Source: Spirochaetota bacterium (GTDB taxonomy: Bacteria > Spirochaetota > Spirochaetia > Treponematales > Rectinemataceae). Taken from it: a DNA stretch of 64,000 nucleotides. This document shows, piece after piece, positions 59,626 to 64,000 of this stretch; position 1 is the stretch's first letter, and the number at the start of each line of letters is the position of its first letter. The DNA lies in the NCBI GenBank assembly GCA_029265255.1, contig JAJUJQ010000005.1:62001-126000 (forward strand). The letters are read 5' to 3'. The notes under the pieces were generated by a model, which saw only the letters and a list, made by a program, of their open reading frames with translations, ran no database searches and was not told the DNA's origin. A program made the position numbers and the translations under genes.

Positions 59626-61157
59626 ACATGGAATTCTTCAGAATATGGGTTCTGCCGCCACTGGCAGGAGCGATCATTGGATATTTCACCAACTGGCTTG
59701 CGATAAAGATGCTGTTTCGGCCTTATCGGGAAATCCGCCTAGCAGGGATCAAGCTTCCCTTCACTCCGGGTATTCTTCCGCGGGAACGCGCCCGACTCGC
59801 CCAGAGTCTTGGGGATACTGTCGCAAAGGAACTTCTCACTCCGGAAGTCATATCAAGCCGATTCCGTTCGCCGCAGGTTCAGGGGACTGCATCAACGGCT
59901 GCTGAAACAGCGCTGCGCGGCTTTCTTGAGATGGATGCCGCATGTCTTTTTCCTGGCGACCTGGAGGACGGCAACGCCCCGCAGGGGGTGGTGGGGCAGA
60001 ACGGACAAGTCCTTGATTCGGTGAGATTTCTTGCTTCCTCACCTGAATTCCAGTCTGCTGTCCGCAGCCTCATCGACGAGCTCGCGGCGAGAATCGGGGA
60101 TCTCAAGTTGCGGGAAATCCTCTCCAGTGACCAGTTCGTATCGGTTCTGCGACGCGCAGTCCTAGCAATTTCAGAAAGTGCTGGCAGTATGCGTCATACG
60201 CTAGCGCTTCTGGTTCACTTGCCGCCAGATGCGGTCGTGCGGGTTCTATCGGACCATATTGTGCCGCCAGCCTATCGTGTCGCGCTTCCAGCATTGAAGG
60301 CCTTCCTCCGAGGGCAGGAATTCCGACGAAGACTCGAGTTGGAAGGCCTTGCCCTCGTTCGGCGCGCGCTGGAACGTCTGGGGCCCGTGCAGCGACTTTT
60401 CGTATCGCTTGCGGGATACGAGGTGAAAATAGCCCAGTCCATGCCCGAAACCATCGAGGATCTCATCGATACCATCGAAGCCCTTCTTGAGGATCCGGAC
60501 ATACCTGGCAAGCTGGCGCAAGCGCTGTGTGGAGTCGTCATTGAGCAGCGTGCCGTTCTGCTCAGTCGCGTGGACCTAAAACCCGAAACCACGGGCTCTT
60601 CAGATAGGCGGCCAATCTATAAAGAAATAGCGGAAGCCTTCGATGATTCGAATGAGGAGTTTTCCAGGCGGGCTGCCGAAATCTATGATCGTATCGCCGA
60701 GTACCGTCTCTCAGAGCTTATCGAGAGTGGTTTCGAACCTGGCCTTTTGTCATCCGCGGTGATATCTGCAGCAACACGAGTGATTCAGGAGTCACCACGG
60801 GCTAAAAGCTCTCAGGGAAGCAGGTCACTGGGCACGCTCATACGAGAAGTCTTGCGCGATGCGGCTCACGGTAAAACAATCGCTCGTTTCCTCGGAATCA
60901 ATGACGAAAGCCTCAGTCGCATCGCGGCGACGCTCTCCAGCAGACTTCTCGATGTAGTTGCTGGGCGCATGCCGGATATCGTTGAAGCGCTCGATATCCG
61001 GAGCATGGTCGCCGAACGGATCGACAGCCTCGATATGGCCGAGGTAGAGCGGCTCGTGCTGCAAGTCGCCCAAAAGGAACTCGCCTGGATTACCTGGCTT
61101 GGCGGGCTGCTAGGCGCTATAATCGGGTTGGTGCAGAGCCTCGTTTCCCTGATTTGA
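59622..61157 (+). CDS. DUF445 family membrane protein
   Basis: 511 residues. N-terminal hydrophobic segment with the family motif GYFTNWLAIKMLFRPYR and FTPGILPRERARLAQSLG, a long helical cytoplasmic or periplasmic body with repeated Ile/Leu heptads, and a C-terminal membrane helix WITWLGGLLGAIIGLVQSLVSLI. These ends define COG4399/DUF445 (YheB-like). The function of the family is not established. Coupled by ATGA overlap to the SH3-like lipoprotein gene. Confidence 0.85.
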   Translation: MNMEFFRIWVLPPLAGAIIGYFTNWLAIKMLFRPYREIRLAGIKLPFTPGILPRERARLAQSLGDTVAKELLTPEVISSRFRSPQVQGTASTAAETALRGFLEMDAACLFPGDLEDGNAPQGVVGQNGQVLDSVRFLASSPEFQSAVRSLIDELAARIGDLKLREILSSDQFVSVLRRAVLAISESAGSMRHTLALLVHLPPDAVVRVLSDHIVPPAYRVALPALKAFLRGQEFRRRLELEGLALVRRALERLGPVQRLFVSLAGYEVKIAQSMPETIEDLIDTIEALLEDPDIPGKLAQALCGVVIEQRAVLLSRVDLKPETTGSSDRRPIYKEIAEAFDDSNEEFSRRAAEIYDRIAEYRLSELIESGFEPGLLSSAVISAATRVIQESPRAKSSQGSRSLGTLIREVLRDAAHGKTIARFLGINDESLSRIAATLSSRLLDVVAGRMPDIVEALDIRSMVAERIDSLDMAEVERLVLQVAQKELAWITWLGGLLGAIIGLVQSLVSLI

Positions 61158-61173
61158 GCTGTTTCGTCACGTG

Positions 61174-62568
61174 CTATGCACGAGGGTGCGCTTCCTCTGC
61201 GTGTGCCATTTCTTGGAACACACGAAGAAATTCCGCACACAGATAAAAGGAACCGGTGACCAACAAAGATCCCTTTAGTTCGCGCGTTTGACGCAGTGCT
61301 GTCTCACAGGCTACGGCCGTATCCTCGATCAGCGGTACGTCTGGTGCGTGTGGAAGGAAACTTTCGCGGACCGAGGCAGGATCGCTTTGCTTAAAGGTAC
61401 CCGGCTTCGTGATGACAATCACATCGAAATGACACGCGAGCAAATTTGCCATTTCCTTGTGATGCTTATCCTTGGCGCAACCGAACAGCAGTAGCCGGGG
61501 ACCGGCAGCCAGCGCGAGGAACGTGTTCAGTGTATGTTCGATCGAAGAGGGAGTGTGGGCTCCGTCCATCACGATAAAAGGTTCGGTGGAAAGCACTTGG
61601 AAACGGGCAAGCATCTGTGCGGAGGAGAAACCTTCTACGAGCATTGTTCCGGATATTTCAACGGGCATTAGAGAAAGCGCCAGAGCGGCGACAGCCATGT
61701 TTTCTGCATACATTGCTCCAATCAAGGGTACCTGCACCCGCAAACCTTCCGTGCCGAGCAAGCGCGCAAGGCGAGGTGGAGAGGCTTTGGTCGGAATGAG
61801 CGTGCATCGGGTTCCGCTTCTGTCTACGGAAATATCACGAATCTCAATGCTTTTTCCCAGAGGACCCACAACATGACAGGGAGACCCCAACTCCTCAGCG
61901 CGGCGGCGAATGACCTCAAGAGCGTCTGGGTCCCGTTGCAGAGCGCAGACTGGAACTCCTGGTTTGATGATACCTGCCTTTTCCCCTGCGATCTGTGGAA
62001 TGGTCGTTCCGAGGTATTGCGTATGTTCCAGTTCGATAGGAGTGATAACGCATACATCCGGTGCAACAATGTTGGTTGAATCGAGCCTGCCTCCAAGTCC
62101 TACTTCCACCACTTGAGCCTTCAGGCGTGCTGCCCGGAAGGCGCAGAATGCAATGAGAGTGGTGAGCTCAAAATAGGTGGGGAGTTCTCCGCCAGGACAA
62201 GCGTCTGCGGTCAATCCGCACGCAAGCTGATACACCTCATCACCAGCCGCGCACAGAATGTCATCAGGCATATCATTGCCGGCAAGAGAAATGCGTTCCT
62301 TCCAGGACAGGATGTGAGGTGAAGTGTAAAGGCCTGTGGGAAGTCCCGCGCTGGCGAGCACGCGCGCGATCATCGTCGAAACCGATCCTTTGCCCTTAGA
62401 GCCGGCAACATGAGCGGTAAGCCTTCCGAAATGGGGATTACCGAGCGCTTCAGCCATCCAGCGCATGCGATCGAGCTTGAATTCTGTCGCCTGTCCCTTT
62501 TCTACGTTTGTAAATTGAAGAACCCATTGGTAGAGCTCTTCGACGGATCTGAAAATCGAATGGTTCAC
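61174..62568 (-). CDS. folC: Folylpolyglutamate synthase / dihydrofolate synthase
   Basis: Attaches glutamates to folate, and may also form dihydrofolate. Start at GTG 62568 gives 464 residues beginning VNHSIFRSVEELYQWV, in line with the family; the longer ATG frame from 62676 adds 36 residues without homology. Mur-ligase-like motifs: VAGSKGKGSVSTMIARVL (P-loop), YTSPHILSWKERI, EVGLGGRLDSTN, ITPIELEHTQYLG, and MDGAHTPSS. SD is poor. Divergent from the HAD-like gene. Completes the folate set of the window with folD and folE2. Confidence 0.92.
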   Translation of the reverse strand: MNHSIFRSVEELYQWVLQFTNVEKGQATEFKLDRMRWMAEALGNPHFGRLTAHVAGSKGKGSVSTMIARVLASAGLPTGLYTSPHILSWKERISLAGNDMPDDILCAAGDEVYQLACGLTADACPGGELPTYFELTTLIAFCAFRAARLKAQVVEVGLGGRLDSTNIVAPDVCVITPIELEHTQYLGTTIPQIAGEKAGIIKPGVPVCALQRDPDALEVIRRRAEELGSPCHVVGPLGKSIEIRDISVDRSGTRCTLIPTKASPPRLARLLGTEGLRVQVPLIGAMYAENMAVAALALSLMPVEISGTMLVEGFSSAQMLARFQVLSTEPFIVMDGAHTPSSIEHTLNTFLALAAGPRLLLFGCAKDKHHKEMANLLACHFDVIVITKPGTFKQSDPASVRESFLPHAPDVPLIEDTAVACETALRQTRELKGSLLVTGSFYLCAEFLRVFQEMAHAEEAHPRA

Positions 62569-62702
62569 ATGTGCAGGATGTCGAAGGCATGTCTTGTGGT
62601 CAAGTAGACCCGATGACCTGCCGATACCTAATATCGAGGTTGCCCGTGAAAATATTCCAGGTGCCGCGTGCTTCAACTGTCCGGCATGGCTCTCCTTCCA
62701 CC

Positions 62703-63644
62703 ATGAGAAGGCGTAAGCCTGCCCAAATAATCGAAGAATCTGAAATCAGAACACCACCACGTCATCTGCATGACAAGCATGTGATTATCATTGTCGAATC
62801 GGAAGGCGCGGTCTTCGATGTCCATCGCCGCTGGCATGAGGCAGCCTATCTTCCAGCGTTCATTGGCTGTTTTGGAGGAATGGCGGAGCCTGCGCTTTGT
62901 GGTGAAGTCTGGCGTTATGTCGCGCTCGAGACGTGCCTTCGAGGTGAGCCGCCCATGGTCATTTTGCTTGCTGCGTTGCGGGTCCTGAATTGCCTTTCTC
63001 CTTCCGTCCAGCGCACGGTGGTTGTCAAGGCGCTTGAGAAATACGCGGCATCGGAAACAAGTACCGATGACCTATTCCGGCTTGAAGAAAAAAATCCCGC
63101 CGAAATGATGGCAATCGATTGGTTTTCAATGGCGGAAGGGCTTATCCAGGATTCCGGGAGAGTGCCGTATTTCTTTACCGCTGAAGAATTTTTGAGAAAT
63201 GCCGCGTATATAGCGCCCAATTCGAGGATACTTGTGTACAGTTCGCTCCTGGAACAGACCGCCATGCGTTTGTGGCAGGTAGCAGGTCTTGATCAATGCT
63301 TCTTTAGGATTGCAGGTCGAGAACGCGGAAGTCCGAGTAATTACCTTCGAGCCGCGCTGGCCGCGGGATTCGAGCGCTCAAGCATTGTGACGGTAGGGTC
63401 ATCAGCCATGATGTTCAAGGCTGCTCAGCTCGCAGGCATACGCTTTTTCCCCATCGTGCCCGGACAGGAAGAAGAAAGCTGGAAAATATTCGCGGAGGAA
63501 TGGTTTCCTGCCTATCTGAGAGGCGATGGCTGGAAGGTGGACAGCGGTGCAGAACGGTTCTATGAAATTGCCTGCAGAGAATTCAGCGTGAAAGAGGCAG
63601 CGGAAGAAGTGGGCCGCAGGGTCATGACTTCTTCAGCTCATTGA
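62703..63644 (+). CDS. HAD-like protein with altered catalytic motif
   Basis: 313 residues from ATG 62703 (no SD). The second half follows a HAD-hydrolase pattern: RILVYSSLLEQTAMRLWQVAGLDQCFFRIAGRERGSPSNYLRAALAAGF (motifs II/III, in parts) and IVTVGSSAMMFKAAQLAGIRFFPIVPG (motif IV). Motif I, normally DxDGTxxD, reads VESEGAVFD: the nucleophile Asp is Glu32 and the second Asp is Glu34. So phosphatase activity is doubtful. The middle third is a helical cap. Its end overlaps the convergent partial gene by 23 bases. Confidence 0.65.
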   Translation: MRRRKPAQIIEESEIRTPPRHLHDKHVIIIVESEGAVFDVHRRWHEAAYLPAFIGCFGGMAEPALCGEVWRYVALETCLRGEPPMVILLAALRVLNCLSPSVQRTVVVKALEKYAASETSTDDLFRLEEKNPAEMMAIDWFSMAEGLIQDSGRVPYFFTAEEFLRNAAYIAPNSRILVYSSLLEQTAMRLWQVAGLDQCFFRIAGRERGSPSNYLRAALAAGFERSSIVTVGSSAMMFKAAQLAGIRFFPIVPGQEEESWKIFAEEWFPAYLRGDGWKVDSGAERFYEIACREFSVKEAAEEVGRRVMTSSAH

Positions 63645-64000
63645 GTGTGATATATAGGGGCCAGCGGTTGGTTCGGCTCCATCGCCGAACCAATATGGTA
63701 AGTCGCTTAATGTCGTCATGCTGGAAATAATGGTGAAGCGCTGCTCCATAGGCTGTCTCAGGGCTTAACCATGCTTCATATTCCTGGCTGGACGTCGTAC
63801 GGATAAACCATGTATGCAGCACCGTCTCTTTATGGATAATGCCAAGGGGAAGGCTTGCAAGGTCTTTCAAGTGTTGAGCTTCTTCTCTCGATACATCCAT
63901 TGATGCCTGATAGGTTGGACCACCGCCGTACGTTTCTTCAAAAATGGTGAGACGGCGAACCAGCTCTTTGTCCTCCTCGTGATCCTCCGCGATTTCCCTT
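63622..64000 (-). CDS. Partial gene, C-terminal part of an unrecognised protein
   Basis: The reading frame is open from the right edge of the window to the stop at 63622, giving at least 125 residues; a nominal ATG at 63900 lies within it but the upstream frame (REIAEDHEEDKELVRRLTIFEE) continues without stop and looks coding. Charged, Trp- and His-containing, no signal or membrane segment in the visible part. No family recognised. Confidence 0.6.
   Translation of the reverse strand, partial: REIAEDHEEDKELVRRLTIFEETYGGGPTYQASMDVSREEAQHLKDLASLPLGIIHKETVLHTWFIRTTSSQEYEAWLSPETAYGAALHHYFQHDDIKRLTILVRRWSRTNRWPLYITLNELKKS

Noticed and set aside
1..64000. tRNA, rRNA, CRISPR array, insertion sequence or prophage
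   Set aside because: I looked for T-arm sequences, repeated spacers, transposase or integrase motifs and terminal inverted repeats and found none convincing.

Overview
The window is a gene-dense (about 90 % coding), moderately GC-rich stretch of a bacterial chromosome, and it most likely comes from a spirochaete of the Treponema/Rectinema side of the phylum. The arguments are the gene order rpsT - HU - bactofilin - rho - rpmE, a potABCD operon whose PotD is a lipoprotein, a NifU of the short (IscU+BFD) type, and several proteins I can only compare with uncharacterised treponemal ones. The lineage is an inference from gene content; no rRNA or tRNA gene was found in the window. I see no insertion sequence, prophage, integrase or CRISPR array; this is core chromosome rather than a mobile island.

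Layout. 1-7.4 kb: end of a DHH phosphoesterase, a sigma-like HTH protein with rdgB, then a leftward block rpsT/HU/bactofilin/rho/rpmE, and rightward plsC. 7.2-14.3 kb: a small zinc-ribbon protein missed by length cut-offs, a leftward mutL / metallophosphoesterase / ParB-like operon, an outer-membrane barrel protein, a pyrF-pyrE fusion, and an Rrf2 regulator. 14.4-20.4 kb: rex with a THEP1-like NTPase, a PRTase-like protein, mobA, tatAC and the bifunctional ftcD. 20.5-27.9 kb: potABCD, a CoA-disulfide-reductase-like enzyme with a degenerate rhodanese tail followed by an intact single rhodanese, and an aminotransferase. 28-32.6 kb: folD-folE2-membrane protein-miaB-SPOR protein, partly with 4-base overlaps. 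32.6-38.3 kb: an exported unknown protein, ornithine aminotransferase, ddl and murE. 38.5-47.8 kb: queD, a large two-part radical-SAM protein, a DEAD-box helicase, RNase Z, a membrane protein with a dead GGDEF domain, a Memo-family protein and murD. 47.9-54.2 kb: an IscR-like regulator with iscS, nifU and an unusual iron-sulfur-less MutY, then a TRAP transporter. 54.2-64 kb: D,D-carboxypeptidase, asnS, a TM2 protein, a caspase-like lipoprotein coupled to an outer-membrane barrel, an SH3-like lipoprotein with a DUF445 protein, folC, a HAD-like pseudo-enzyme and one gene running off the edge.

Functional themes. Cell-envelope building (murD, murE, ddl, dacA, bactofilin, SPOR protein, several lipoproteins and barrels) is spread through the window; rocD lies beside ddl/murE, which is suggestive because treponemal peptidoglycan is known for L-ornithine. 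One-carbon/pterin metabolism is represented by ftcD, folD, folE2, folC and queD. Redox and Fe-S control appears three times (Rex, and two Rrf2 proteins each with three cysteines and each with an inverted repeat next to its start).

The most interesting observations are (1) four genes with a good -10 box placed so close to the start codon that the mRNAs should be leaderless; (2) the caspase-like lipoprotein/outer-membrane barrel pair; (3) the CoADR whose rhodanese cysteine is Ser, immediately followed by a separate intact rhodanese; (4) the cluster-less MutY relative embedded in the Fe-S operon; (5) the ODC-OPRT fusion; and (6) several catalytically degenerate domains (GGDEF, HAD, metallophosphoesterase motif I). 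Start sites were moved from the longest frame wherever a Shine-Dalgarno (SD) sequence or promoter argued for it.
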